DNA of 64,000 bases from NCBI GenBank assembly GCA_016785225.1, contig JAFBJZ010000861.1, forward strand, positions 1,925,001 to 1,989,000, read 5' to 3'. Source of the stretch: Psettodes erumei. Lineage: Eukaryota > Chordata > Actinopteri > Pleuronectiformes > Psettodidae. Positions 1 through 14,345 of this stretch are shown in pieces (position 1 is the stretch's first letter; every line of letters starts with the position of its first letter). The notes under the pieces are model-generated. The model did not search any database, was not told where the DNA came from, and saw only the letters and a list, made by a program, of their open reading frames with translations. Made by a program: the position numbers and the translations under genes.

Positions 1-3000
1 GCTCCTACTTTTTTCTGTTCATGATTTAAAACTGATATAATAGATATCTGAAATAGATGCTGTTTACTGGGCTGAAAAGTTTATGGAACAAAGAGTTTTA
101 AATGTAGCGGGATTAAAGTTATTTATAAACATGCACTGCACTTAGCTAAAGAAAAGATTAAAACTCAACATTTTGCCATGCCATGACAAAATGAAAGAAG
201 TGGATTTACACGGTTAATCGATTGGGCTTTTGTTTATTGAGAGATAATCACATCAAATTGATTCAATTTGCGAGAAAGAAATTACCAACATGTTGCTGGG
301 TAATCTAATGTCCGGACGCGGGAGTATAAAAAGGAACCGGGGCTGTATCAGTCTCAAACATCCACACTCCCACAGGAGGAGGTGTGATGACTGTGGTGGA
401 GGCCTCAACAGGAAGGGAGTCTGTTGAAGCTGGACCTTCAGACTCGTGGTTGAAGCCCCGTTGGATGCCCCGTTTTCAAGAGGGGCTAAGGGTTACTAAG
501 GGGGGGGAGGGGGGCTGGACCTGGAGATTTCATTTCAGCTCAGTACTTTTTAATATATTTGCAAGAATCAAGTTGTCATTATGGGGTATCGAATGTTGAG
601 AGTGCCGTGCACTTGTGTGTGAGCAGATAGCTTGTATGCTTGTCGGAGTAAAGGAACGATAAAGCCAGATGAAAATGCGTTTGTTGTCCTGTAGTTATGA
701 AACTCTCCTACAAGTGGTGCACTTTCTCTTTGTATTGCATTTTTTATGGCGGAGGTCAGTGAGTAAATGTTTTCCGACTTAAATCAAGGAATCACAAACT
801 GCAAAATGAGCATTAAAACACTGACGTGTAAAGTTCTAACAGAATGTGCAGGAACAGTAGAAATTAAGGCTTTGAGGTGTTAATCACTTTGTTTTCAGTT
901 TGCAAGTTTTTCTGCTTTCTGTGGCTGTAAGAGGGTAAAGAGGAGCGGCCCGGGGCAGTATTCATGAAGAAAGCTTAAAAGACTTTAATCTGTGGATTTG
1001 CGCTGTGAATTGAAATAAAAAGGTTAAAAATTCCACAGTGAGAGTTTCTGCTTTAGTCTTCATCATGGGGCTTAAAGTACAAATCACCATGGCACACGCT
1101 GAGATGAAAAATACAATCATTACCATAGTCATGGATTAAGGGCTTTGGACTGAACAGTGCTGTGGCTCGTGTTCCTGTTCAATTGAAACAAACACCCAAG
1201 AAAAGGGGGAAAATATTCCTTCTACTATTCCCCTCGGTCGTTTCATCACTTCAATCTTTTATGAATGGAGTAGCTTCTTATTTTGTTTGCCTTCTTGTTA
1301 TGGTGATCGTTGAAATGGAGCGAAAGAGCAGTGAAGTGAACGCAAATCCACAAGAGCAACTCATTTGTTCATTCATAATATTACTTAAGATTAATAAGTG
1401 AATGCACACTTTCAGGTTTATCTAAAAATTACAATGATATTGAGTGCTTCAGCATGAGAATGTATTCCAAAGAAAACTGAGAGACTGTATGAAAATACTG
1501 AATCTTGAATGAGAGTCTCCTCAGCATTCTAAATATTTTGGCTGGGCCCTCCCCATGACAATACCCATTGCAGTTTCCTGCCTCCAAAATCTCAAAACAA
1601 TATATTCATGGAAAATATAACAAAATGGTGACAATGCAGCCACATTATAGTTCTGAATAAAAAGCTGTAAAAGAAAAAGTTATTGCAGCCACAAAATGAA
1701 TCAGCTGGGAACGAGGTGCTGAAAAATGAAGCCCCAATACATATTGCCAAGAGCATCTTTATTACCCGTGGTGCACACAAAATCTATCTTTTAGATGTAA
1801 CCATTTGATTTAGTTTCATATGACTAACCTCACAACAGGAAGGTTGAAATACAATTTGAATCTGAGATGATGAGAGTCATAAGACCTCTCCAAAAAGAAA
1901 CGTAACGTATGTCTCTTTTCTGACCCTTCCTCACCCCGAATAAATTTCCCAAAACAACTGCAACAAATGTTTGAATTAGAAATACAGAGCCAGTATTTTA
2001 ATTGCAGAAGGTTGTTTTCCTAATTACTATGTGTGGGTGAGGGTTAGTAATCTGCATTAACTGCAATCTCTGGAAGAGTAACTCAGTGCTGTGGTCTCGG
2101 CCAATTATTCTCATTTAATGTGTGGACTGTACATTAATCGGTAATTGCAGTTGCAGGCCTTCTGCACGTGCACTTGTTTGCACGCAGCAGTTGCGTTTGC
2201 ATGTATATGTATGCGGGTCGCATACTGAGCAGCTAGTGAGTCATTGGATTTTGCAGATCAATGGCTGTCGGTCGATGGATGGCTGAGTGCTTTGCAACGA
2301 CCACCCAGGCCAGCCACTCTACCCATTCTGTCAGGCAGCCAGGAAAGGAGGTCACATACACAAATTTCCTCTCACTCCCCCTTTGCTTTTCAATTTCAAA
2401 GCACACCATTCTCTGACAACGTTGCTAACACACACACACACACACACGCACGCGCTGGCGTAAGCCGATGAATTCAGCCTGTGAGTGGAGCTCTGGATCA
2501 GAGCGCAACTTGTTTCAAGACAGTGTGAGATGGACTAATGAAGACAACAGAGACAGCACAGAGAAAAGGAGGAAAGAGGATTTGAGGGAAATGAGAGGCT
2601 TGATGAGAGTGAAGAGGAAAGAAAATGTGACAACAAAAGAGAAAATACGATGCCTAATTTTACTGAGGAGAGATTTGGAGCACAGCCTACTGAAACAAGT
2701 GAGCTGTGTCTGTAACTACAAGGGTCCATGCACTGGTCAGAGGAGTAAAAATAAAGGTTGTGACTTTGACTGTACTTGTCGGTTCACTGCACTGTCAAAA
2801 CGGTGTGCGTGCATTTCATTTCAAGTGTGTGTGTCAATGTCCGGGATGGGACAGAGACCAAAGCAGAAGACTCTGCTGCAGCACGAGTACGTGAATATCT
2901 ACGTCTACATGATTGAACGCACACGTGTTGCTTGCATTCCTGAATATTTCATGAGGACACTGGGAAGGAGCAACTATGGATCTTGATTTATGGATGAGTG

Positions 3001-5066
3001 AATTTAACCCGATTCAAATATTCACAGACCCTGGAAAGAAAAATAAAATGCAATCTCCAAAATATATCTGTTTTCATTTTCCATTTTAGCACCCAATATT
3101 TAGGTCAAACTGAACATCTAAATATGTATAAGTTTGCACATTTGACATCTCCCAGTTTTTGGTCAATATTCAAGAGATAGTTGAAAGCTAAAATGCTAAA
3201 CAGCACTTAGAGAAGGGAGACATAACATTTGAAAACTTGCATATTAAAAACTGATTGTGCTATTGCATACTACGTAACTGCATGTTTCCATATAGCTTAC
3301 CTGTCTGTCTACCTGTTTGTATATAGGTAGACTTTAACCAATCGTGCATCCATTTAGGATGTCATCTTGGGCTGACACCAGAGAGAAGTGCTTCTCCTCA
3401 GGAAAGTTTCCCCATTTGACCTTCAAGTTAGTTTATTCACCTGCAAGACCTGCAGATATACCCACACAAAGAGAATAACAGTCAAGTACCCAGAGGTGGC
3501 GCGGCTGTGTAGCAAAGGCAGTTTTTGATCAAATGTCCTGAAAAGAAGTGAACATCAAGTGTTTGTGTATCTAATTTGTACCTGATGTACAGATGATGTG
3601 TTGCAGAAGTGGCTTTGAGTTATCCTGGTCGTCAAACTCTATCCACGAGGGCAGAGGAGATGCTGGCCACTGTCGCACAGTTGACCCGTGAAGTCGGCCA
3701 CAGAGACGGATGCTTCCTGTCTGTAGCACGTCTGCGTGAATGATGAGAATGTCGAGCAGGGGCAGTGCAGTTCCTGTGCGTGTCCGTCCGCATAGATGTT
3801 AAGACTCCAAGTGATAAATTTCTATGGAGGGAGAGTGTGTGCTTGCGTGAGCCAGAGATCATAGGGTGCCTGCATAAAGGTGCTCAAAGCAGCAAGGTTG
3901 CAAGGTGTGTGCACGTGTCCTCTCCTCTCTATGTGTGTGTGACAGCCCGAGGAAGGAATGAGTATGTTAGCTCCAATCCACTGCTGGAGAATGAGTGTAG
4001 TTTGTCACAGGAATAGAGGGAGAACTCATGATGATCTGCAGAAAGATCAAGGGAGATCGAGGTTAATATGTGTGTGGGTGTGTCTGCAGGGAAGGAAAGT
4101 TCCTCTCTAATACAGCATGTGTTCAAACATTAGAGATGACTCTGCATTTAAGCCTTGCTGGGAACAGCAAAATTTAGTTTTATTCAAATGCATTCCGTGA
4201 AATCTGTGAATTATTATTGCCTGAATCATGTAGTGTTGTAACATACGGCCTACATCTGCAGCCACACACAACAGAGAGTTATTTTGTGTGTGTGTGCGCA
4301 GTGTGTGTGTGTGAATATATGGTAGGTTTCACTCCAGTGCTCACACACTGAAGCCTCTAACTGAAACGCTTGTATTATGGAGTCATGGACGTTCCAGTCC
4401 ATCGCCTGTGTTAGGGCTCACAGTGAGAATATCAAGACTGTGTCATGGTGACAGAACCATGTAAGGTCATGATACAGCAAGAGTGGTGCAGCTGCGCGCG
4501 TGCATTTCTGCGCGTGGGTGCGTGCGTGTGTGCTTGTCACTTGCGCTGATGGAAGCGGATCTAGTTCACTGCTGACGTGTACAACCAAAGCATCAAGGCA
4601 GCGTTGGCGTTTGCATGCGTGTGCGAGCATGCATGTGCTTGTGCAGCGAAATACGTGAAACATATGGGTCACTGCCATTGCATGTTGGTGCTTTGACAGT
4701 TACCTGCCTGCGTTTCCTTCCCATGACTGGAATACTTACTGTTCCACATACTGTACGCCCTGGTAATCTATGCAGATCAGCTGCTGACTCATGAATTACT
4801 CAAAGGATCCAATCAATCAAGAGTTGTGGACAAAAAAGAGCTTGATTAATTAGTTTTTGTTAGATCTTTGGTAAGCATCACAGGACGGGCTGTGAGAAAA
4901 AAAAAAAACGTGACAAGCGTAAAAATGGCACATGAGCACTCTTCTTGATAAAAACATAAAGGTTTTACAATTTATCCACCTGCAACAGGCTAATTAAATA
5001 TTGAAATCTCCAACTGGCTGATAAAATATTCATTCTTGCCGCAGGGCTGTGGAGTACTCACATTAG

Positions 5067-5116
5067 TTAGCTGAGTGGTCCCCCTAGCTTACTGAGAGAT
5101 CACAAGTTCCATTCCT
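5067..5116 (+). repeat. Possible tRNA-derived SINE head (relic)
   Basis: TTAGCTGAGTGG resembles a Pol III A box. AGTTCCATTCC, 37 nt further on, resembles a degenerate B box. The spacing is shorter than the roughly 44 nt of a tRNA, so it is not an intact tRNA gene. Confidence 0.3.
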
Positions 5117-5708
5117 GAAAAAAACCAACAACTAGTGTAATCTTTAATTATAAACTGAATCCTTTCAGCTCACTCATCCATTAGTCTCCCTTTACAGTGA
5201 CGGTATAATGCACCTTCTTCCTTTAGTCAATTTCGATCGATTGTTAATCAGAGGAAATCAAAAGCAAACACCCGTTTCTAAGTTTCTCAGTTGGAAAGGA
5301 ATGTTTGTCAGTCAGGTGATCGCCATCACCTTATAAGATTTTCTTTAAACGGCATTTATGAAATCTTACAAAGTCACTGGGAAGATGGGAAGAGGGAGAG
5401 GTGGCGGTTATTTCTTTTTACCTGGGCATTATTAGATATTATACATCAGGGGAAAATAAGGAAGGTGAGAAAGACAGAGGGGATGACCTGCCGAAAGTAA
5501 TGAGCCAGGCTTGAATTTTTTGTCCACCTAATGAGCCCATAGTGACTGACTTCTCATGCTGACTAATAGCATGGTGCAATTACTTGAGTTTCATATTACA
5601 TAAAGTAAATTCCATCTTATCCTATGCTATCCTCTTTACGTCACATCACCCCATTTCCTTGTTAGGATTAGGCTCTGTCTCTCCTTACCTCCTGTCTCGG
5701 GTGCTCCC

Positions 5709-5715
<7 letters not shown>

Positions 5716-5745
<30 letters not shown>
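5716..5745. repeat. (TG)n microsatellite
   Basis: About fifteen TG units. Confidence 0.95.
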
Positions 5746-5747
<2 letters not shown>

Positions 5748-5759
5748 TGTGTGTCACCA

Positions 5760-6200
5760 CAAGGCGTGGCTGCTGATTCTCTCCCACCTGTTCTGAAACC
5801 TCCAATCAAGACCACCTACTCCAGTTTAGGAGATCGGCTCACTCCTCCAGACTTCGTCCACATCTTGCCCTCTGCTACTGGTACTTATGCTATGGCCAAC
5901 TTCTGCAAAATCAGTTTAGATCACATAAATTAAGATGCTTACCCTGTGAGTCCTGCTCTGTCCAAGGTCTATTCCTCAACCACCTGAAATACCTGCCACA
6001 ACTGGTAGTCTCCACCTGCCACGCTGCCATCTGCGGCCCACAGCTTCTGCTCGACTCCCTCCAGCAAACTCCCCTGCTTACCTCGGCTGAATCCTGGTCC
6101 TCCTCCAGACGCACTGAGTGGTGTGCCAACCCCCGCACCCACCGCTCGGCCTCGCACCCACCCATCCTACCTGCGACCTGCTGTACCTGGTCTCCTACTC
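5760..6200. repeat. Possible C-rich interspersed repeat
   Basis: A sharp rise in C content with phrases such as CTCCCACCTGTTC and CTGCCACGCTGCCATC, in AT-richer surroundings. This style is typical of a teleost interspersed repeat I have seen often but cannot name. The overlapping frames have no domain. Borders are guesses. Confidence 0.3.
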
Positions 6201-8034
6201 AGCTGGAAAGAAAGCAGAGAGATTGGAACTCTGAATTGCCCTAGCAACAAGCCCTCTCCTCTGGATGAGTACATTGCTCAGATTTTCTTTGCTTCCTTTT
6301 ATACACCACAAAACAACTCTCGTTTTTTTTTTTTTTTTTGGGTGTCTTGGTTGTTACGAGCAGTTTCAAGAGCTTTGTTGCAAGATTGGTTCCATGCATG
6401 TTATTTAAAAAAAATGTTGGTATTGTATTGGTAGAATGCAGCTGGTGGCAAAGGTACTAAAATGTTTTCTATGTGTAGCAAAAATGACACATGCTTCCTC
6501 AGTATCCCGCTGCCTTTCTCAGTGCAGCCTGCATTTTGCACATTTTATTCATGTAAGGTGTTAAACGCTGGCGTCCTTTCACCAACGGCAACAAACATTT
6601 TCACTCTGCTGCTGTCCCAAGACTTTTTTTTTTTTACTCTGACTGTACTTGTACACATTTTTATACATGACAGCTCTTTTTAACTTTTAACTCACTGCTC
6701 CCTGACATAGCGAGACGGCCAAGAAATGTATGTGTTTTTTTTTGCCTGCTGCGGCATGCATTAATTATGGTTTCCATGCAAAATAGATTAGATCTGCAAT
6801 TTCATTGAGTGGCCGAGGCAGTTGTGGAGTTCATGGCTCACGTGGTTCTGCCTACCGCTCCAATTCGACTAAATTGAGCCACTGCCAATATAAAAATGAA
6901 CAAATCGGGTAATTTATGATTACCCCCTACCCCACCCCATTTTAGTTGTTTTTATGAAGATATTAACTCCCTTTATCAGAAAGAGACAAACACAATGTTG
7001 CTGCCACAGTGGGCTGTCACTTTAATTCAACCAAATGAAGTGGAATCTGCAGTTTTGTATAATTTTTACTCTGGAGTGTGAGTGAGGATGAGCCTTCACT
7101 TCATGGACCACGCTGCATCACTTACCACGTAGGCTTCACTCTGGATCTGTGGCACACAGCTCCTGCATTTATTTTCACAATGCTTAAATCCTTTTTCAGC
7201 GCGTTACTGTTTCCAGCAATGCTGTGCTGTGTTGCAGAGAGGACAGAATGATGTGTCATTGTTTTGGTTGTTCTTCTGTTTTTCTCCAGGACATGTTTGA
7301 CTTTGAGACTACAAGGGGACGTCTTTTAGCTTGTCTCCCGTTGTCTCTCATTGTTTAATGCTTTTGAAGGCTGGTACTACAACACTGAGCTGTATTTGTT
7401 TTCCTAGTTTTGAGACTCACAAAGTCTTATCTCTGCGTTGCATTTGGTTATTTGCCAGGAATGATGAGTTAGTATGCCCAAATAAGGATGTAGCTAAAGA
7501 AGATGCACTACTTAACAAGATCTGATGGATTCACTGCTGTCATTTTTGTCGGGTGCAGACTTAGACTGTGGATACAATATTATCTCCATGCCCAATTGCT
7601 GCCACAAATTCTGTTCAGATTTTATTGTGTTTGTGTTTTAATACAGTAGAAGAGACCAGTCCTCTCAGTAGTCACAGCGTTTCCTCAGTAAGAATGGTGA
7701 ATTTAAATATGTAAGCCTGTCAGTTCCACTGGTCAGCGGGGGTTTTCCACGAGTGACGACGGTCAGTCCCAAGTTTTCAATTTGAGAGCTTTCATCTGTA
7801 TCTGTATTAGAGACCGCCATTGACCTTCTTTACCCCGAAAGTGTTGTGCTTATTAGTTAACTGACAAACAATCTACGGCAAATTGACTCTGTAGGCTTCA
7901 ATGTGGTGCAGCACGTACAGTACCAGCAGGAACACGTCTCATTTCTTTTTCTTTTTTCTTTCATTCCCCTCCTGCTTCTCCTCATCTGTCACTCTTAAGT
8001 GAGTGCACTTCATGCATGCTTAAGTATTTATCTG

Positions 8035-8195
8035 TCTCTCTCTCTCTTAGTTCAGTTCAAAGAAGCTTTATTGGCATGGATGTTGTCTGTAAAGTACTGC
8101 CAAAGCCACATTACATTCCCTAATCATTGTTTTGCGCAAAAACCAAAGCTGTATAATCACAACAAGACAAATACTTGAACACAAACAGTCTCTCT
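8035..8195 (-). mobile_element. 3' end of a non-LTR retrotransposon-like repeat, reversed
   Basis: (TC)n followed by TTCAGTTCAAAGAAGCTTTA and TTGGCATGGATG. Read on the other strand it ends with CATGCCAATAAAG, GAATT-like units and (GA)n. That is the 3' terminus of a common fish retroelement family, recalled without a name. It is truncated, with no coding sequence. Confidence 0.55.
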
Positions 8196-10879
8196 CTTTC
8201 ATCAAGTGCCACTTGTAGTTTTAATTTAAGGTCCTTTGTCACATAATCTGGCACTACTTTGTAATCAGTTGGTGGTGTTCAGTGTAAGTACATTTTATGA
8301 CCCGTTTTGTGTACCCTTTACTGTGTTTTACTGTCTCTTTTTTGCTTTCTTAGAATGTGCCTAAACTTTTTGATTTTAACTTATGTCCCCATCTAAACTC
8401 TGCAGAATATAGAATAAATGGCTGTTACTGGTTTACTAATCTTTGAATTATAGTGATTCCATTCATTTCTTTTGTTAGAGGTAATCTCCACTATAATTAT
8501 CCATGTGTGGAAGGAGGATGATGTCTTCGTGGCCTGTACAGGGAATGTGCCTGGAAAATTACCATGAAGCACAGGTAATAGGTCACTTGGGCATGTGAAG
8601 GGGAATAAGGGTAGTGGCCCAATTAGACACACATGTTGGTGTGCAAATGCATTTTGCTCTGCTTGATGCAAGCGATGCATAGAAAATGTAAACTCAGCAT
8701 TTATTCAGTAAATTAAAGCAGTGAACACTGGCACCATGTAACACTTATGCGGACAACCGTTCTACCAACCTCTTTCATTATTTACTTAGTTGCTTCTACC
8801 AGAACCAGTCTTTCTAACTGGATAAAAAATGAAACAATGGAGATAGATGGTACAGTGGTGGAATATGTCTACTCCAAGGGATACTTATTTTTATAAGACG
8901 CAATACTGGATGGTAAAATTATTAGTAATGTATGTTTGATGCACCACAGTGCTGATGCTCTCCACTTCAGGATAGTGCATATTTATTGTTGAACTTTATT
9001 TTTTGTTCAAGTGTCCTGCAACTAAAAATACCTGTGTCTATAGGCATGATCCCCCCCCATGTCCCCAGAAGAACAGAACATGCCCACTGCAAAGAGCCAT
9101 TTAGTGCATTACATGCACATACATATTGCATATTTTAAATCAGATTTCTACATATTCATGCTCATCTTTATATATGTGTGGCTGCGTGCGAGAGTGCGCT
9201 TGTGTGATCCTTATTATGTTTGGGAGGAAAAGGAAAAGATAGGCCTCAGGAAAGGCGGGTTGCTGTAGAAACGTTTGAGGCAGAGCTCAAGGTTTCAGTG
9301 GAGATGGCCAACTGGTGGTCGAAAAAAGCCCCGCCAGCTTTGTCTACTTCTGTGCTAGCTATGCTCAAAGTATGTTTACAGCTTCAAGGCTGGTCTACAC
9401 ATGCAGTACATACAATAACACACAAATGAATGCACTAAACTGAGGTCAGCTGCCAGCAGCAGGCCCTGGGCACAAAGCTGTTATTAGTGTTTCAATAAAT
9501 ATTTCTCCAGTTTTTCTAATGTTTTTTTTTTTTATTAAAGCATTCGCATGCTTTAATCCTCTGTGTACACCAAGCTTTCCATTCCCATGCAATATAAAAA
9601 AATGCTTGAGGTGACGACAGGTAGTAATCCGCAAGTAATAGGATGTGTATGAATTACGCATCAGCGTGATGCTTGGTGTATGAACTAAAAAACTACGTTC
9701 CCTCCCAGACGTTCACAAGACCGCACCAAAGTCCCACTCCGCTGCCAGAGAAACACTGAACTTCTGTCACTCTATGAGAATCAAAAGTCAGTATAGTGTT
9801 CTTGTTGGAACGCTGCTTCGACAAACACAGCAGGAGTTGTGTAGCTTCTGCATAAATTCATACTGATCTGACAAATTGGAGTTGATGCACTGTTTTCTTC
9901 GCAGGTAATTTGAACGGAAACTCATGCGCAGTCACAACACAAGGCTGACAGAGAGATGACAGAGACAGGCAGCCGACAATGGGGGGGGGGATCTTTGAGT
10001 TAAGCAACAGGATTTCTGCGGCACTCTAGGGTGCTTTGTCGCCTGGCTGCGCCTGTAGGTCTCTTGATTGAACAGCTGCTGTATCAATTCAGAGGCCAGT
10101 GCTGTGGCTATTTGTAGCTCAGCGGTACCTTCGGCAATAAATCTCCTGGCACAGATAAAGAGGGAGACACATCAACACAACCACTCCCATACTGAGCGCA
10201 CTGCTTCAGTCCGGTGTTCTTGTTGGATGAACTAGAGCTCTACCTCATGCATACATGTGATCCACGCCTATTTTGAAATAGAGAGGCTCCGGTTCTTGAG
10301 CACCAAGAGCTTATTCTTCTATTTGATGCAAGATGACAATAGCCCCTTCAGGGCTGCGATACATCAACGTCAATTTCAGGGGCTGTGGGTTTACATGGAC
10401 AGTACTTCCTGCAACATGCTGAGGCAAAAGCAGAATTGTTATCGTGGGGGTAGGAAGTAAAAGTATAATGCACTTGCACACTACACAACATAGTGATTCA
10501 GTATTTCAGGTAAAAAGTTGCTGAATGTACTGCAAAGAAAACAGTTTTGGGGGAAAAATGTTTTATTGTCTCTGTTGGTACCATGAACAATCAATTTCCG
10601 CATATATGTAGCTGTCTGGTGCTTTTTTATTGACTCTAACCTCTACTTAAACCAGTCCACAGAGAATGGGCAATTATAAAGCTTTCATTTTCACACCACG
10701 CAGGTATGGCCCGCTCATGTCAATTTCCTCACAGCCTCTAGATGTACATACACTCTGGTGCTGTGAGTCAGTCAATACTCACCCTCACCTAAGTAATATT
10801 CATACCCCTTGGACTGTAATCGCAGCAGATACACAAAACTGTTCATTTAAAGGATTGTTATTTTCTACCTCTGCGTCGC

Positions 10880-11195
10880 TCTCACCTCTTCTAATTGCTT
10901 TGCCCGTTTTATTTCCTCACACCTTCTCCTCTCCTCTCCTCCGTTAGCTCTCCTCCCTCCCCCTTTTCCCCTGTTTCACATCCTCTGTTTTGTATCCTTG
11001 TCTCTCACCTGCACCAACCCCCCCGCTTCCTAATATTCTCTTTTCTCGCCCTTTTCCTTCATGACTCCCTCTTCTCTTTTCATCCTCACATCCATCTCAC
11101 TCACCCTTCCTTTTATGTGATACTTTTTCCCCCTGTCGTCATCTCCCATCTGTCTTTTAACCCCCGGTCTCTGTCCTCCCCTCCCTGTCTAACGT
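10880..11195. repeat. Pyrimidine-rich low-complexity block
   Basis: Mostly C and T on the + strand, with CTCCTCTCC-type words. The frame through it (Ser/Pro/Leu/Phe-rich) is compositional, not a gene. Confidence 0.75.
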
Positions 11196-11984
11196 TGGGA
11201 GAAATACCATTAAGGACTGCCACTGTGTGCAAGAGTGTGCGCTCTCAAAAATGTGTTCCGATGGTGTGTCAGCCAGTGGTACATGCACAACTGCTTTATA
11301 TGCTCCTGCAAGACCACAGCGGCAGAGCTAAGCTTGATTAAATGGCATGAGACCCCTCTTTGCTTTTTGTTGACGTCCGCTGATTGATTGTCACTCTACT
11401 GGTTACATGTACTGCATGCACGTACGTGTCTGTCTACGAGAGGTTAAGAGAGAATGAATGTATTAGTCTGCATTTGCGGTAAAACAAGTCTGAAATGGAC
11501 AGTTAGTTATGCTGTTCCTCTCTGGCTTCTTCTTTTAGAGAGGTTATATTTCACATTTAGTTTGATTAAGATAAGTCATTACTGTCTCTGTTAGAGTCCT
11601 CTTTTGGTTATATGTGTTCATTTTAAAAAGCATCCATTTTTGCCATTTTCCTCTCCTTTTTGTTGCCTCTTATCGTTGACCTTGCTTTAAAAATAACTTT
11701 TAATTTATCAAGAACATTTGGCTTTAGGGTTTTTTTAAGTGCTTTGGGCATAAATCTGACTTGATTTGACTGCCCAGCCATAGAATATGATGGGAGGGAT
11801 AAAAATACCTCTCAAAGCATGGCAACACCAGTGAACCATGTTCTGGGAGATGGGAAGGAGGAGAGGGGCTCTCAGACAGCATTGTGCAGGTTGACTGAAA
11901 TTTAATTGGAACGCTCATGACTTAAATGAGATCTCATGTCAAGAGGGTATGCAGGGAATGTAGAGACCAATGATGGAGTACTTG

Positions 11985-12150
11985 TTTTTACTACCTCCAC
12001 CAAAGAGTTTATCACACTTGTGTGTTTGTTCACATGTTGTTGTTTATTTGTCAGCAAGATTGCCCAAAGACTACTGATATGGATGTTGTTAAAGGGGCAG
12101 ATCCAGGATATTTTTTTTAAATCGCTTTCCTTCATGTTGCAAGATTTTAT
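11985..12150 (+). mobile_element. Interspersed repeat, copy 1 (AGATCCAGG core)
   Basis: Shares TTGTTTATTTGTCAGCA, AGATT, a TGGATG/TTGCACC middle, GGGGCAGATCCAGG followed by poly-T, and CATGTTGCAAGAT with the copy at 43560-43765, in the same order and orientation. The pattern is one I know from many fish genomes; the class is unknown to me. Non-coding. Confidence 0.6.
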
Positions 12151-13391
12151 TTTATATTGTGTAATTTTCCCAGGAACTAATCAGACAAATGTATTACATT
12201 GAGATATATTAGTTTGTACAGTTCAGTGCAAGTTATCAGACTATTTCCTTTTTTTCTTTTCCTTTTCTATTTATAAGAGCAAGACAGTCATGTGTAGGAT
12301 TATTTGGCCATGGCGAAGGTGTCCGCCCTACTTAGTGCCATTCCAGTTTTAACTGTGTCCTCTGACTACGAGGAAGCGATTGTAATGAAGATGGCTTCAT
12401 GTGTAAATTCTGTTCCTCCGTTTGTGTGTGTCTGTTTGCATGACTGTGCACAGCAGACGGCAATAAAAAAAGGGTCCGTAAGCCCCATACACTGAGAACC
12501 GGATTAAAATGCTGTTTTTAAAAGCAACAATTTAATGAGATAAGCAACATGCTGTTGTAACCAAGTGATGGGGGGTGCATTTTGGATAACCATGAATCCT
12601 CAAGCTCAGCCAGTTATTTATTTTTCATTGTATCTCAGACAGAGTATAACACCATTTCCAACATTTTCTGATTTTCCCCTAGCACAGCTTTGATCAGGTT
12701 CTATTGGGATAACAAAAACATCCACTTGTATTCATGATTTTGCTTTATAGGTTTTAAAATTACTTGAATCAAACACCAGTCGTTGTGCCAATATCAATGT
12801 CTCAGTGGAAAATTACTACATTGTTTCCTCTATTCAAGGCTATTGGGTACATGAGGTACAGTATATTACATCTTATATACAACAGCAGAGCATAAAACTA
12901 AGAAGCAAAGTTTTAAGTTCCAATTTGAATAAGAAATTTTGTGTGTATGTTTTCATGAATCAGTGTAGATAACATTTTGTTCAGGTGCCTTTAGATTGAT
13001 TATCTAATGTATAAAAGTTGCACACAGCAGTGAAAGAGTTAAGGCTAGGTGGTGTGTGTCAAAGAGACAGAAAAAGTGTTTAAGACATCAATGAATATTT
13101 TAAGAGTGAACGGGAGCTGCGGGAGGGATGGGTGAACTGAAAAGCGAGTTGGGCTGCTGAGAGACGGAGAGATAATTTAATAGACGGGCAGAGCAAATGT
13201 GTTGGAGGAGAGACAGAAAAGCTGGAGGGATGGGAAATGAATGAACGGTGGACTAATCTGGACCAAGCGATGGAGAGAAGAACTGACGTTAATTTAATAA
13301 AATGGATGAATGGACAAATAGATGCATTGTGCGCTGTTAAAAAACCAAAACTCTCAAAACCTGGACTGCCTTGTGACAGATACAAAGTGCA

Positions 13392-13393
<2 letters not shown>

Positions 13394-13443
<50 letters not shown>
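13394..13443. repeat. (TG)n microsatellite, about 25 units
   Basis: An uninterrupted TG run of 50 bases. Confidence 0.97.
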
Positions 13444-13447
<4 letters not shown>

Positions 13448-13949
13448 TGGACAGTTGAAATTGAATGTTTTTAGAAATAGCACACTTAGGGAAAATGGGC
13501 TGACCAGAGGGGCAGCTGGGGCACTGCTGTGGCATTAGGGCTCTAAGTAAAAAGGATTAATTCAGACAAAAACGAAGCATAGGTGTGTCCTAATAGGACA
13601 CAGATACAGCTTTAAATAGCCCTGTGCATGCCAGTGGCTGTGATGATGCTGTAGTGTGATATCTCTGAAAAGATTTGTCTTGCTGGTTAAATAAATTTTT
13701 TTTCAATAAGTGCCCGTGTCTACTTTGGGTACCTCAGGGTTCAAATTTCGGCACTGTTTTACTCTCAGCATATACTACCTGCTTGGCTGCCTCGTGTGTC
13801 AGACAATACTGCTGCTAAGCTGATAATTATCCAGTGTACCTGTTACATCCATCATGCTTAAATCCGACCAATTTCAGACTCGCACATACCGGCAGGGGTT
13901 CAACACCAGAGAGTAAGTTGGACCGAAGTGCATCAGAGATGAGCTGAGC

Positions 13950-14345
13950 TCCACTTGTCCATAAGAGCTTATGCCTTTTGGACTTTGCTTTGGCTTTTGT
14001 TTCTTGTCTTACCCGTCCTAATACATTCCACCTGTGCCTCATTGTCCCTGCTCCATGTCATGGTCTATTCCTTTTTTGTCTGTGCCAGTAATCGTATTTC
14101 TTCCATGGATATGTTCAGCTCCCTGTGTTCTCCAGCCGCGTCTCCTGAGCTCCCACCTTGTTTGCAATTTGTGGCCATTTTCTTCACTCTTGAGTCAAGT
14201 AAGTTTTTGGCTTTTACCTTTTTTGCGTCACCGTTTCAGTTTGTTATTTGGGCATTTAAAATCCTTCACACCATCTCCCTGCCTGCTCGCTGTCTGCATT
14301 TGGGTCCGGCAATCTCAAAACCACTTGTCTACATCTAAATTACTT
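13950..14345. repeat. Possible interspersed repeat relic
   Basis: T- and C-rich sequence with phrases CACCTGTGCCTCATTG and CTGCATTTGGGTCC, which recall a frequent teleost repeat. Two overlapping hydrophobic frames of 117 and 127 codons result from composition and lack domain features. Borders are approximate. Confidence 0.35.

Noticed and set aside
320..345. TATAAAAA word that could be a promoter
   Set aside because: No exon or conserved coding sequence follows; single TATA words are common by chance in this AT-rich DNA.
10110..10160. TAGCTCAGCGG, similar to a tRNA A box
   Set aside because: No B box follows at the right distance and no cloverleaf can be drawn.
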